Origin: JBHENC01 sp051000345
Lineage (GTDB): Bacteria; Acidobacteriota; Blastocatellia; Pyrinomonadales; Pyrinomonadaceae
Direction of reading: 5' to 3'
DNA: 48,462 nucleotides
NCBI GenBank assembly: GCA_051000345.1
Contig: JBPCOJ010000045.1
Coordinates: 1 to 48,462, forward strand
Below, in pieces: positions 40,960 through 48,462 of the stretch. Each line of letters starts with the position of its first letter. Positions within the stretch are counted from its first letter, which is position 1. The position numbers and the translations under genes were made by a program. The notes below the pieces were generated by a model that ran no database searches, was not told where the DNA came from, and worked only from the letters and a program-made list of their open reading frames with translations.

Positions 40960-43203
40960 TTAAAGATTCGCCGTGATGAAATCGGTCATCATCTCGCGCA
41001 TGTGTTTGACGAGGAGCGGGTCTGTCACGCCGTGACGCGATTTCGGGTAAAGCATGAATTGAAATTGTTTGTCGGCCTTTTGCAAGGCGTAGATCATTTG
41101 CACTGTGTTTTGCAAGTGTACGTTGTCGTCAATCGCGCCGTGAATGAGCAGGAGTTTGCCGCGTAGGTTTTTGGCGGATGCGGTGGGCGCGGTTGTCTTG
41201 TAGCCTTCAGGGTTGTGTTCGGGCGTTTGCATGTAGCGCTCCGTGTAAACGGAATCGTAGTTGAGCCAATCCGTAACGGAACCGCCTGCGATGCCGATGC
41301 GGAAACTATCGCTGTGCGTTAAGGCGTAGTTCGTCATAAAGCCGCCGAACGACCAGCCCCACAAGCCTATGCGTGAAGCGTCAATGTAAGGTTGGCTCTT
41401 TAAGTAAGTGATGCCGTCTTCCAAGTCACGTAGTTCCAACTCACCGAAATTTTTGTAGACAGGCCATGCCGATTGCGCGCCCTTGCCGCTCGCCGTCCGG
41501 TTATCGCAAATCCAGATAATGTATCCCTTCTGCGCGAGCAGTTGATGCCACATATAGGTTGCGCCGCCCCAACTGTTTTTTACCTGCGGCGCGTGCGGCC
41601 CGGAATATGTGTAGCTCATCACGGGATATTTTTTGTTCGGATCAAAGTCCGGCGGGCGAATCATCAAGGCTTCCATCTCGAAGCCGTCGCGCGTTTTGAC
41701 GTGCAGAAATTCTGGTGTGCCGAGTTTGTAGTCTTTGAGCGCGACGACGTTGTTTTCGTCAATCGCGCGGGCGAGCGTGCCGTCCGCTTTGTATAGACGA
41801 ACTTGCGTCGGCGTCGAAATGTCGCTGCGGTAATCCACGAAAAGAGTGTTCGACGAATTGAAGGCGATGCGGTGCGCGCCGTTTATTTTTGTGAGTCGCG
41901 TAAGTCCCGTGCCGTCGAGTTTGACGCGGTAGGCTTGTTCGGCGATGTGGCTGTCCTTCGTGCCTGTGAAATAAACGAAGCCGTTTGTCTCGTCAACGCC
42001 GTCGAGGGAGCGCGCTTCCCAATCGCCGTTTGTGAGTTGGCATATTAGTTTGCCTTCGGGCGAGAAATGGTAAATGTGCATCCAGCCCGTGCGCTCGCTG
42101 CGCCAGAGAAACGAACCGTCTTTGAGCCACACGGGATTATCGACGACTTCGACCCACGCGCGCGTTTGCTCGCGGAACAAATTGCGTGATGCCCCGTCCG
42201 ATGAGCTGGCGGCGTTGAGGTCTAGGAAGGTTTGTTCGCGGTTCTGCGCTTGATACACGACGCGGCGATTGTCTGGACTCCACGCGACGCGGGAAATCAG
42301 AAAATCTGCGGGCGCGTACTTTGATGTGTCGATGAATTTTGTCGCGCCGTTTACGATGTTGACGGCGGCGAGTTTGACGAGCGGGTTCGGATCGCCTGCA
42401 AGCGGATAAGCTGTGTCTTCGATGCGCTGGCGGCGCGGGATATGATCGACGACTGTGAAGTTGTGAACGGGCGCTTCGTCGAGACGCAGGTAAGCGATTT
42501 GCGTCGAATCGGGACTCCACCAATAGCCGCGCGTGAGGCCGCGCCCGTAGAGTTCTTCTTCGTAAACCCAATCGAGCCGCCCGTTGAAAATCGTTTCGCT
42601 GCCGTCCTTTGTGAGCGCGCGAAGTTGTTTTCCCGCGAGATCGACAATGTATAAATTGTTGTTGCGCACGAAGCTGACGAGGCGTCCGTCGGGACTGAAA
42701 TCTTCGTTGTTGATTTCACTTTCGCCGCTCGTTATTTGTGCAGCCGCATCAGTGCCGAATTCATAATAGACGAGATTGTTTTTATGATTAAGGAGCGCGG
42801 CGGTCTGCGCCGGATTCATTTGATAAGCGGAAAGATGCGCGAGTTTCTTGGCATCGTCGGCCGTAACGCTAGGCAAGCGCGCGAGCGCCGCTTCCATTTT
42901 CGCGGCATCATAAAAGGGCGCGGCTTCGCCGGTCACGGCGTTTACTTTGAAAAGCTGCGCGGTTCCTGTTAATCGATCCTTGCGGCTTTGCAGATAAAAA
43001 TTTCCGTTCTTCAACCATTGCAGATTAAGCGGCGGCTGCCCGCTGAAGTTGACTCGCTTCACGGGATCGTAAATGTCGTCGAGTGTCAGCAGCTTGCTTT
43101 GCGCGAGCAGCGTCGTCGAAGAGAGACAGAGCAGCGCGAGCGTGAGCAGCAGGCGGCTCCGGCGTTGGTGGCGTCGTGGCATGTTAATCGGCGTTTCCTT
43201 CAT
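40960..43203 (-). CDS. Secreted S9 family dipeptidyl peptidase (DPP-IV)
   Basis: Removes dipeptides, typically X-Pro or X-Ala, from peptide N-termini outside the cytoplasm. The 747-aa product has a signal peptide with a basic head (RRHQRRSRLLLTLALLCLSS). Next is an N-terminal beta-propeller (about 40-490) that includes the substrate-anchoring double Glu in DWVYEEELYGRG, as in human DPP-IV. The alpha/beta hydrolase domain has Ser618 in GWSFGGFM, Asp693 in AIDDNVH and His724 in SRHGV. GWSFGG differs slightly from the usual GWSYGG. An AAAGGT site supports the start. Confidence 0.96.
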   Translation of the reverse strand: MKETPINMPRRHQRRSRLLLTLALLCLSSTTLLAQSKLLTLDDIYDPVKRVNFSGQPPLNLQWLKNGNFYLQSRKDRLTGTAQLFKVNAVTGEAAPFYDAAKMEAALARLPSVTADDAKKLAHLSAYQMNPAQTAALLNHKNNLVYYEFGTDAAAQITSGESEINNEDFSPDGRLVSFVRNNNLYIVDLAGKQLRALTKDGSETIFNGRLDWVYEEELYGRGLTRGYWWSPDSTQIAYLRLDEAPVHNFTVVDHIPRRQRIEDTAYPLAGDPNPLVKLAAVNIVNGATKFIDTSKYAPADFLISRVAWSPDNRRVVYQAQNREQTFLDLNAASSSDGASRNLFREQTRAWVEVVDNPVWLKDGSFLWRSERTGWMHIYHFSPEGKLICQLTNGDWEARSLDGVDETNGFVYFTGTKDSHIAEQAYRVKLDGTGLTRLTKINGAHRIAFNSSNTLFVDYRSDISTPTQVRLYKADGTLARAIDENNVVALKDYKLGTPEFLHVKTRDGFEMEALMIRPPDFDPNKKYPVMSYTYSGPHAPQVKNSWGGATYMWHQLLAQKGYIIWICDNRTASGKGAQSAWPVYKNFGELELRDLEDGITYLKSQPYIDASRIGLWGWSFGGFMTNYALTHSDSFRIGIAGGSVTDWLNYDSVYTERYMQTPEHNPEGYKTTAPTASAKNLRGKLLLIHGAIDDNVHLQNTVQMIYALQKADKQFQFMLYPKSRHGVTDPLLVKHMREMMTDFITANL

Positions 43204-43512
43204 CTTGTACCTTTATCTCGTGATTGACGGCTGTGTTTTGGCGCGTCAGAAATCTTTGAATAGCTTTGATGCGCTTTTGTTGTATTATGGCGCGTGGGAT
43301 GCGCAGACTCAAAGCCATAATCGGTTCGCTGCATGGCATACGGAGAATAATTTGGACATAAAGAACCGAACGCGCGCCGCCGTCACACTGTTGCGCCGCG
43401 CACAATCACGCGTCTTTATCTCTCGCCTTGCTCTTACTCATCGCCGCATCAGCACGTACAAATTCTTTCCCGCAAACTTACTCTCCTCCATCTTCATGGA
43501 GATTTCCCTTCA
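43204..43512 (+). promoter_or_regulatory. Divergent leader region with a hairpin covering the ribosome site
   Basis: 309 bases between DPP-IV (minus) and the MgtE_N-CBS gene (plus). The last 27 bases contain CTCCAT-CTTC-ATGGAG (43486-43501). This hairpin would mask the GGAG Shine-Dalgarno (43498-43501), 11 nt before the ATG. The CTTC loop is small. No known magnesium or manganese riboswitch consensus was recognised. Otherwise the stretch holds no ORF. Confidence 0.45.
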
Positions 43513-44763
43513 ATGATAATGCTTTCAGCGCTGCGTCGCTTTGCGCTTGTCGATGCCAAAGGCCGTAGCGCGCCGCTGCTCGACGTGGCGGTTGCCTTGC
43601 TCGACGGCGATTATCCGCCGGTCACACGTTTGCTTTTTCAAACGCCGGATAAGCAATCGAAATTTTTGCCTTGGAGCGCGGTGGAGTCGATGGATATGGG
43701 CGCGCGGCAATTCAAGGTTACGGATTTCGATGCCGTGGATGCGGTCACGACGGGTTCGCTCCGAAAGGAACTCTTGCTCGGGCGCGATGTGCTGGATGCG
43801 CTTATCATAGATTTGCAGAATCGCCGCGCCACGCGCGCCAATGATCTATGGCTCGAAGACTTGGATGGACGTTTGATGCTGCGCGCGGCGGACACGAGCG
43901 CGCGCGCGATTCTCAGGCGCATTAGTCGCGGCCTTTACGGACAGGTGCGGCAAAGCGCGCTTTACGATTGGAAGTACATAGAATTTCTGCGCGGCGATCC
44001 GTGCGCTGTGAGCAACGGCGCGGGCTATAACTTGCGCATCACGCGTTTGCCTCCCGGAGAAATTGCGCGCCTGACAGACCCGCTGCCTTACTTGCACGCC
44101 GCCGAACTCTTGACGCTTTTGCCAGACCCGAAAGCCGTCAGCACGCTCGAAGCGATGGCGGCGGAACGCCAATTACAGGTCTTTGAGGAACTCGAAGAAG
44201 ATCAGGCGCTTCGATTGCTTACACTGATGTCGCCGGACGCGGCGGCGGATTTAGTCGGGCGGCTGCATCCGTCAACCGCGAGACGTTATCTTGAAACCAT
44301 CCCGAAAAAACAGAGCGAGCGAATCATTGAATTGCTGCGCTACCCGGAAGACACAGTCGGCGGAATTATGACTAATAATGTCGTTTCCATTCCGGCGAAC
44401 TTGACGGTCAAGGAGGCGCGCGAAGCCTTGCGTGAACGGCTCAAGGAACCCGGATTCGTTTTTCTGGTCTACGTGGTGGATGACGAAGAAGAGAGACACC
44501 TGCGCGGATTGATTTCGCTCAGGAATCTGCTGACCGCCGACGACGACAAGAAATTAGAGGACGTGATGGACCCGTATGTGACGACGCTCGATCCGCTGGA
44601 CGAAGCGGACAAAGCCGCCTATCAGGTTATCAACAGCGATCTGGCGGCGATGCCCGTCGTCGGCAGCAAAGGGCAATTAATCGGCGTGGTGACGGTCGAT
44701 GCAGCCGTCGGGCAAGTCGCTCCGTCGAGCTGGCGCTCGCAAGCGCCGAGGGTTTTTACATGA
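43513..44763 (+). CDS. Soluble MgtE N-domain plus CBS protein, no channel
   Basis: The 416-aa product starts with a PRC-barrel-like domain (about 1-160: LVDAKGRSAPLLDVAVALLD, LLLGRDVLDALIIDLQ). It continues with the MgtE_N superhelical repeats (about 190-280, with HAAELLTLLPDPKAVSTLEA and AADLVGRLHPSTARRYLETI). A CBS pair completes it (about 290-410, with GGIMTNNVVSIPANLTVKEA and PVVGSKGQLIGVVTVDA). In MgtE these parts sense Mg2+ and gate the pore, but no membrane segments follow. The next gene is a separate transporter whose Shine-Dalgarno overlaps this stop, so the two appear designed to be made together. I infer a detached metal sensor for that transporter. Confidence 0.92.
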   Translation: MIMLSALRRFALVDAKGRSAPLLDVAVALLDGDYPPVTRLLFQTPDKQSKFLPWSAVESMDMGARQFKVTDFDAVDAVTTGSLRKELLLGRDVLDALIIDLQNRRATRANDLWLEDLDGRLMLRAADTSARAILRRISRGLYGQVRQSALYDWKYIEFLRGDPCAVSNGAGYNLRITRLPPGEIARLTDPLPYLHAAELLTLLPDPKAVSTLEAMAAERQLQVFEELEEDQALRLLTLMSPDAAADLVGRLHPSTARRYLETIPKKQSERIIELLRYPEDTVGGIMTNNVVSIPANLTVKEAREALRERLKEPGFVFLVYVVDDEEERHLRGLISLRNLLTADDDKKLEDVMDPYVTTLDPLDEADKAAYQVINSDLAAMPVVGSKGQLIGVVTVDAAVGQVAPSSWRSQAPRVFT

Positions 44764-44773
44764 GGGTTTTCAC

Positions 44774-46168
44774 ATGAGTTTGCAGCCGACGCCGCAGGGA
44801 CTCGAACCGCTCGAAGCCGTTGAAGATTTAGCGCTGCCGACGCGCCCGCGCACCATCAAATCCAGTTTGCGATTGACGATTCGCGGACGCAGCGTAAAAC
44901 TGCGCGGGCTTCGCCGCACGCCGAAGGGACTTTTGCGGTGGCTCTTCGTTTTAGGGCCGGGCATCGTCGCCGCTGCCGCAGGCAACGACGCGGGCGGCAT
45001 CGCAACGTACTCTTCCGCCGGAGCCAAATACGGCTACGATCTGATCTGGGTAATGCTCATTATCACCGTGTCGCTCGCGGTGGTGCAGGAGATGTGCGCG
45101 CGTCTGGGAGCGGCGACGGGGCGCGGGCTTCTCGATTTAGTGCGCGAGCGTTTCGGCATCGGTTGGGCGCTCTTTGCGGTGGCTGTCGTGCTGGTGGCAA
45201 ACGGCGGATTAGTTATCAGCGAGTTTGTCGGCATCGGCGCGGCGATGGAATTGTTGGGCGTCAGCAAGTATCTGGCTGTCCCGCTCGCCGCCGCGCTGTT
45301 ATGGTATCTGGTGATCTTCAGTTCATACAGTTGGGTCGAGCGTATCTTTCTGTTGATGACGCTCGTCTTTTTCGTTTATCCGGTGGCGGTCTTTATGGCG
45401 CATCCGCATTGGGGCGATGTGGCGCGTGGCGCGTTTGTGCCGAAGATACAAAAGGATTCCGGCTACATTTTTATTCTCGTCGGATTGATGGGAACGACGA
45501 TCACGCCCTACATGCAATTGTTTCAGCAAAGCTCGCTCGTCGAAAAAGGCGTCGCGCGCCGTCACTACGGGCCGGAGCGGATAGACACTTACACGGGCGC
45601 GGTCTTTTCCAATTTAATGTCCATCTTTATGATCATCGCAACGGCGGCGACACTGCATGTCATCGGCAAAACGGAAATAACTTCAGCCGCTGACGCTGCC
45701 ATCGCGCTCGAACCTGTCGTCGGTCATTCGGCGAAGGCGATGTTCGCCGTCGGATTGCTCGGCGCAGGACTCCTTGCGGGCGCGGTTCTGCCGCTTGCGA
45801 CATCCTACGCGGTCAGCGAAGCGTTCGGCGTGCCGAAGGGCGTCAATCTGGATTTCCGGCGGGCGCGCATTTTTTTCTTGATCTTCACGGCGCTAATTGT
45901 TTTCGGCGCGGGCGTCGCGCTTATTCCGGGCGTGCCTGTGATCCAATTGCTTGTCTGGGTGCAAGTCCTAAACGGCATTCTGCTGCCGATCATACTCGTC
46001 TTTATACTGCTGCTCATCAACGATAAAAAGCTCGCCGGAGACTTGCGGAACACGCGCCTCTACAACATTCTCGGCTGGGGAACATGCGTGTTGATTTCGC
46101 TGGCAGTCGTCGTGATGCTCGGCTCGCAAATTCTCGAAGCCTTCGGTTTTCATCCCTTCGGCGGCTGA
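44774..46168 (+). CDS. NRAMP-like divalent metal transporter with altered site motifs
   Basis: I start at ATG 44774, with GAGGG 7 nt upstream; upstream frames run into the previous gene. The 464-aa product has a cytosolic head, then about eleven hydrophobic segments. TM1 reads GPGIVAAAAGNDAGGIATYS. NRAMP proteins have DPGN at this place, so the metal-binding Asp is kept but Pro-Gly-Asn is replaced by Ala-Gly-Gly. TM6 has GTTITPYMQLFQQSSLVEKG in place of the usual MPH. Losing that Met is a known feature of NRAMP-related magnesium transporters, and the adjacent MgtE-type sensor gene fits Mg2+ or Mn2+ handling. The ion is not proven. Confidence 0.9.
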   Translation: MSLQPTPQGLEPLEAVEDLALPTRPRTIKSSLRLTIRGRSVKLRGLRRTPKGLLRWLFVLGPGIVAAAAGNDAGGIATYSSAGAKYGYDLIWVMLIITVSLAVVQEMCARLGAATGRGLLDLVRERFGIGWALFAVAVVLVANGGLVISEFVGIGAAMELLGVSKYLAVPLAAALLWYLVIFSSYSWVERIFLLMTLVFFVYPVAVFMAHPHWGDVARGAFVPKIQKDSGYIFILVGLMGTTITPYMQLFQQSSLVEKGVARRHYGPERIDTYTGAVFSNLMSIFMIIATAATLHVIGKTEITSAADAAIALEPVVGHSAKAMFAVGLLGAGLLAGAVLPLATSYAVSEAFGVPKGVNLDFRRARIFFLIFTALIVFGAGVALIPGVPVIQLLVWVQVLNGILLPIILVFILLLINDKKLAGDLRNTRLYNILGWGTCVLISLAVVVMLGSQILEAFGFHPFGG

Positions 46169-46242
46169 CAACATTCTTATTCATTTGCAAGCGGCTATAA
46201 TCGGGCGTTCTTTTAATTGCGTGCGGGAATTGAGGAAGAAGA

Positions 46243-48066
46243 ATGGCGAATAAAGATTTCGGTTTCACGCGTGACAAAAAAGACGCAGAGATTGTGCAGG
46301 CTCAACTCAATCCTTTGCCGCGCTCGGTCAATCGTCAAAATGTTTACGAACTTCTGAACGGCGAATGGCGGTTCGCGCTCGATTTGGAAGACCGTGGCTT
46401 GCGCGAGCATTGGTTTGTCGCGCACGAGTATGACAGCACGGCGGTGTGGCCCGGTTCGATTGAGGCGCATATGGCGGCGGCGAGAAGCACGCAGCAGTTG
46501 ACCCCCGCATGGCAGGATACTGTCGTCGCGTGGTATGAGCGCGAATTCACCGTGCCGGAAAATTGGTTCCATGACGCGGTTGGCTTGCTGCAAATCACGT
46601 TCGGCGCGTGCGGCTATGAAACGCGCGTGTGGCTCAACGGGCATCCGCTCAAGACAGTCGAAGGCGAAGAAGCGCACCTCGGCGAGTACACGTCGTTTAG
46701 TTATGAATTGCCGCCGGAACACTTGCAGAAAGTTAATCGCGTGACCGTTCGGATCAGCGATTCGATGGATGCGGAGATTCCGCGCGGCAAGCAGCAATCG
46801 CACGTCTATAAGCGCGGCGGCATCTGGTATCAAACTTACACGGGCGCGGTCAGAAGCGTGTGGCTCGAACCCGTCGAGCGCAACCGACTGCGCTCGCGCC
46901 TGAACGTCATCAGCAGTTTTCGTGATCGCTTCGTCGCCTTCGATTTAACGACGCGCATATATGATCCGGGACTTTATAGTTTGCGTTTGACGGTGACGCC
47001 GCGCGGTGGACAGCAGCCGATTGGCACTACGGAAGTGAAGCTGCCGCTCGAAGCGGGAGAAAAACGCCAGCGCGTTTCCATCGAATTGCCCGAAGCGGAG
47101 TTGTGGTCGCCCGCGACGCCGCAGCTATATCATTTAATCGCGCAATTGACGGGCGCTGACAATCAGGTTTCGCAAATCGAAACGCATTTCGGATTGCGCA
47201 CCATCGTCGCGCGCGGGCCTTTCGTTTATCTCAACAACGATAAGATTTATCTGGACGGCATTTTATATCAGCCGGGAACCGCGACGTTCGAGGAAATGCA
47301 GCGGCACATGATGGCGATGAAGCAACTCGGCTGTAATCTGGTGCGCGTGCATATCAGCGGCATAGACCCGCGCATTTACGATCTGGCGGACGAAATGGGA
47401 ATGCTGCTGTGGGTCGAAGTGCCAAGCCCGCATAGCTCTACGACGCGCAGCCGCGAAAATCACTGGGCGGAGATGATGCGTATGCTCGTGCACATCGGCT
47501 CGCATCCGTCGGTTGTCATCTGGAGTCTTTACAATGAAGACTGGGGCGCAGAGGACATTGCGTCGAGCGAGGCCACGCGCCGCTATATCGCGCAGGCTTA
47601 CGATTACATGCGCCTCAATCATCCGCAGGTGCTGGTGGTGGACAACGACGGCTGGCACCACGTTTCCGTCGAAGGCCGCTTGAAATCCGATCTGATGACC
47701 GCGCATCTTTACACGCCCGGACTGGAGCGCTGGCAGGAACTTTTGAACAAACTCGCGCGCGGCGAAATGAATGATGTCGCGGCTAACCCGCTTGTCGTCG
47801 GCGATCCGTATTTTTTCGTCGGGCAAGTTCCGCTCGTCGTCAGCGAGTGGGGCGGCTTCGGCTTTGCGGACTACGGCGGGCCTGAGAAAACGCGCGCGAA
47901 GAGTTCACAGATAAGGGATTTCAAACAAGAGTTGCGCCGCCACCCGATTGCAGGCGACGTTTACACGCAGGCGACGAGCATCGAAGATGAAAACAACGGC
48001 TTGATCGACCCGCAGACGGGAAAGCTGCTCGTCAGCGCGGGCTTGCTCGATTCAAGCAAGCTATAA
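46243..48066 (+). CDS. Glycoside hydrolase family 2 enzyme
   Basis: The 607-aa product has the GH2 order: a jelly-roll sugar-binding domain (about 20-215, with LNGEWRFALDL and WYEREFTVPENW), an immunoglobulin-like domain (about 215-320), and a TIM barrel. The acid/base is Glu432 in WSLYNEDWG and the nucleophile Glu535 in SEWGGFGFADYGG. This is typical of beta-galactosidase, beta-glucuronidase or beta-mannosidase relatives, and the sugar is not certain. It lacks a signal peptide, so acts on imported sugars. GAGGAAG lies before the ATG. No transporter for sugars is seen in the window. Confidence 0.94.
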   Translation: MANKDFGFTRDKKDAEIVQAQLNPLPRSVNRQNVYELLNGEWRFALDLEDRGLREHWFVAHEYDSTAVWPGSIEAHMAAARSTQQLTPAWQDTVVAWYEREFTVPENWFHDAVGLLQITFGACGYETRVWLNGHPLKTVEGEEAHLGEYTSFSYELPPEHLQKVNRVTVRISDSMDAEIPRGKQQSHVYKRGGIWYQTYTGAVRSVWLEPVERNRLRSRLNVISSFRDRFVAFDLTTRIYDPGLYSLRLTVTPRGGQQPIGTTEVKLPLEAGEKRQRVSIELPEAELWSPATPQLYHLIAQLTGADNQVSQIETHFGLRTIVARGPFVYLNNDKIYLDGILYQPGTATFEEMQRHMMAMKQLGCNLVRVHISGIDPRIYDLADEMGMLLWVEVPSPHSSTTRSRENHWAEMMRMLVHIGSHPSVVIWSLYNEDWGAEDIASSEATRRYIAQAYDYMRLNHPQVLVVDNDGWHHVSVEGRLKSDLMTAHLYTPGLERWQELLNKLARGEMNDVAANPLVVGDPYFFVGQVPLVVSEWGGFGFADYGGPEKTRAKSSQIRDFKQELRRHPIAGDVYTQATSIEDENNGLIDPQTGKLLVSAGLLDSSKL

Positions 48067-48104
48067 ATGCGTATGAAGCTCAATAAAGGATTTCAGCACC
48101 GCTA

Positions 48105-48434
48105 TCATTCGGACGAAAGAGAGAGCTTCACAAATTCATCGACGGCGATTTGATCCGCAGGCTTTATTTCCGTAAAGAGCGCGCCGAAGCCGATGTCGTC
48201 TACGTGGTAAATAACGACGCCCTTGACGGGTAGTTGCTGTTCCTCTGACAAACACAAACTAATAAAAATTGTTTGGCCTGTGGCGGCGACGGCCTTCGTT
48301 TTGACGAAGCAGCCGTTTGTGCTCAGGCTGGTAATCGTGCCTTTGCTTTTCCTGTCTTCGCTCATTCCGAAGAAGCAGGGAACGGAAGTCAGTACGCGCG
48401 GCGTTTGTCTGTTGTCGATTGTCATTGTATTCAT
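48105..48434 (-). CDS. PilZ domain protein, candidate c-di-GMP effector
   Basis: The 109-aa product has a PilZ fold: an N-terminal RQTPR (RxxxR) motif at Arg9-Arg13, then ITSLSTNGCFVKT in place of the D/NxSxxG loop. Here Ser replaces the usual Asp or Asn, so binding may be weakened. GFGALFTEIKPADQIAVDEF closes the domain. There are no other domains or membrane spans. It is convergent with the GH2 gene (38-bp gap), and its 5' end is close to the window end. It may respond to the GGDEF-EAL protein at 26579, but nothing in the sequence ties them together. Confidence 0.82.
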   Translation of the reverse strand: MNTMTIDNRQTPRVLTSVPCFFGMSEDRKSKGTITSLSTNGCFVKTKAVAATGQTIFISLCLSEEQQLPVKGVVIYHVDDIGFGALFTEIKPADQIAVDEFVKLSLSSE

Positions 48435-48462
48435 AACGCGATGGATGCGATGTCGGCGTGAA

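Noticed and set aside
43204..43512. A known magnesium or manganese riboswitch before the MgtE_N-CBS gene
   Set aside because: I could not match any M-box or yybP-ykoY consensus; only a local hairpin is seen.

Overview
This window looks like the chromosome of a Gram-negative, heterotrophic bacterium. I infer an Acidobacteriota member (Blastocatellia/Pyrinomonadales-like) from the overall gene content: Rho with a long N-terminal extension, a periplasmic MsrP/MsrQ pair, many Sec-signal and lipobox proteins, DPP-IV and M28 peptidases, paired ABC-2 exporters, and scattered small palindromic repeats. There is no 16S gene here, so the phylum is a judgement and not a demonstration. There is no prophage, insertion sequence or CRISPR array. 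The main non-genic features are three families of short palindromic repeats.

Layout. (1) 1-380: a composite palindromic repeat. (2) 438-10915, all on the minus strand: a proteostasis cluster. In transcription order it runs tRNA-Leu(UAG), tig, clpP, a small protein made of two ClpX-type zinc fingers, clpX, a secreted protein, lon, an unknown 146-aa protein, engB, then rho. The tig-clpP-clpX-lon-engB order is classical, and the three extra genes are the novelty. (3) 11232-12885, plus strand: an acidic small protein and a DUF3810 membrane protein, then a second repeat cluster at about 12902-13057. (4) 13098-14713, minus: msrP-msrQ for repair of oxidised periplasmic methionine. (5) 14951-20239, plus: an apparent operon of an ECF sigma factor, a very large ZAS-TM-FecR anti-sigma-like protein, and three lipoproteins. 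The outer two lipoproteins are paralogs flanking one that carries repeated G(V/I)NG motifs. (6) 20259-20427: a second copy of the composite repeat from the left end. (7) 20459-25746, plus: two ABC ATPase/permease pairs followed by a secreted M28 peptidase.

(8) 26579-28783: a membrane GGDEF-EAL protein with apparently intact motifs. (9) 28784-29640: intrinsic terminators and a secreted protein of NMSGG repeats around a His/Arg/Lys-rich core. (10) 29665-33041: an APC permease, a small possible sensor protein, a DUF1345-like membrane protein, and the decayed remains of a sulfate-type ABC transporter (CysW and CysA fragments joined by deletions). (11) 33129-38516: an unknown anchored protein, NDH-2, a TIGR01777 epimerase, an SDR, an unknown 74-aa protein and a dienelactone hydrolase. 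(12) 38692-43203: a POT peptide transporter, a secreted protein, a strong bidirectional terminator and a DPP-IV peptidase. (13) 43513-46168: a two-gene unit of a soluble MgtE_N-CBS protein with an NRAMP-like transporter whose metal-site motifs are altered. (14) 46243-48434: a GH2 glycosidase and a PilZ protein.

How the genes fit together. The left third handles protein folding and degradation plus transcription termination. The centre looks like envelope sensing and export: ECF/anti-sigma, lipoproteins, ABC-2 exporters and periplasmic repair. The right half is peptide and sugar scavenging (POT, APC, DPP-IV, M28, GH2) with metal transport and c-di-GMP signalling. The best candidates for undescribed biology are the free-standing double ClpX zinc finger, the ECF/FecR/lipoprotein operon, and the detached MgtE sensor paired with a non-canonical NRAMP.
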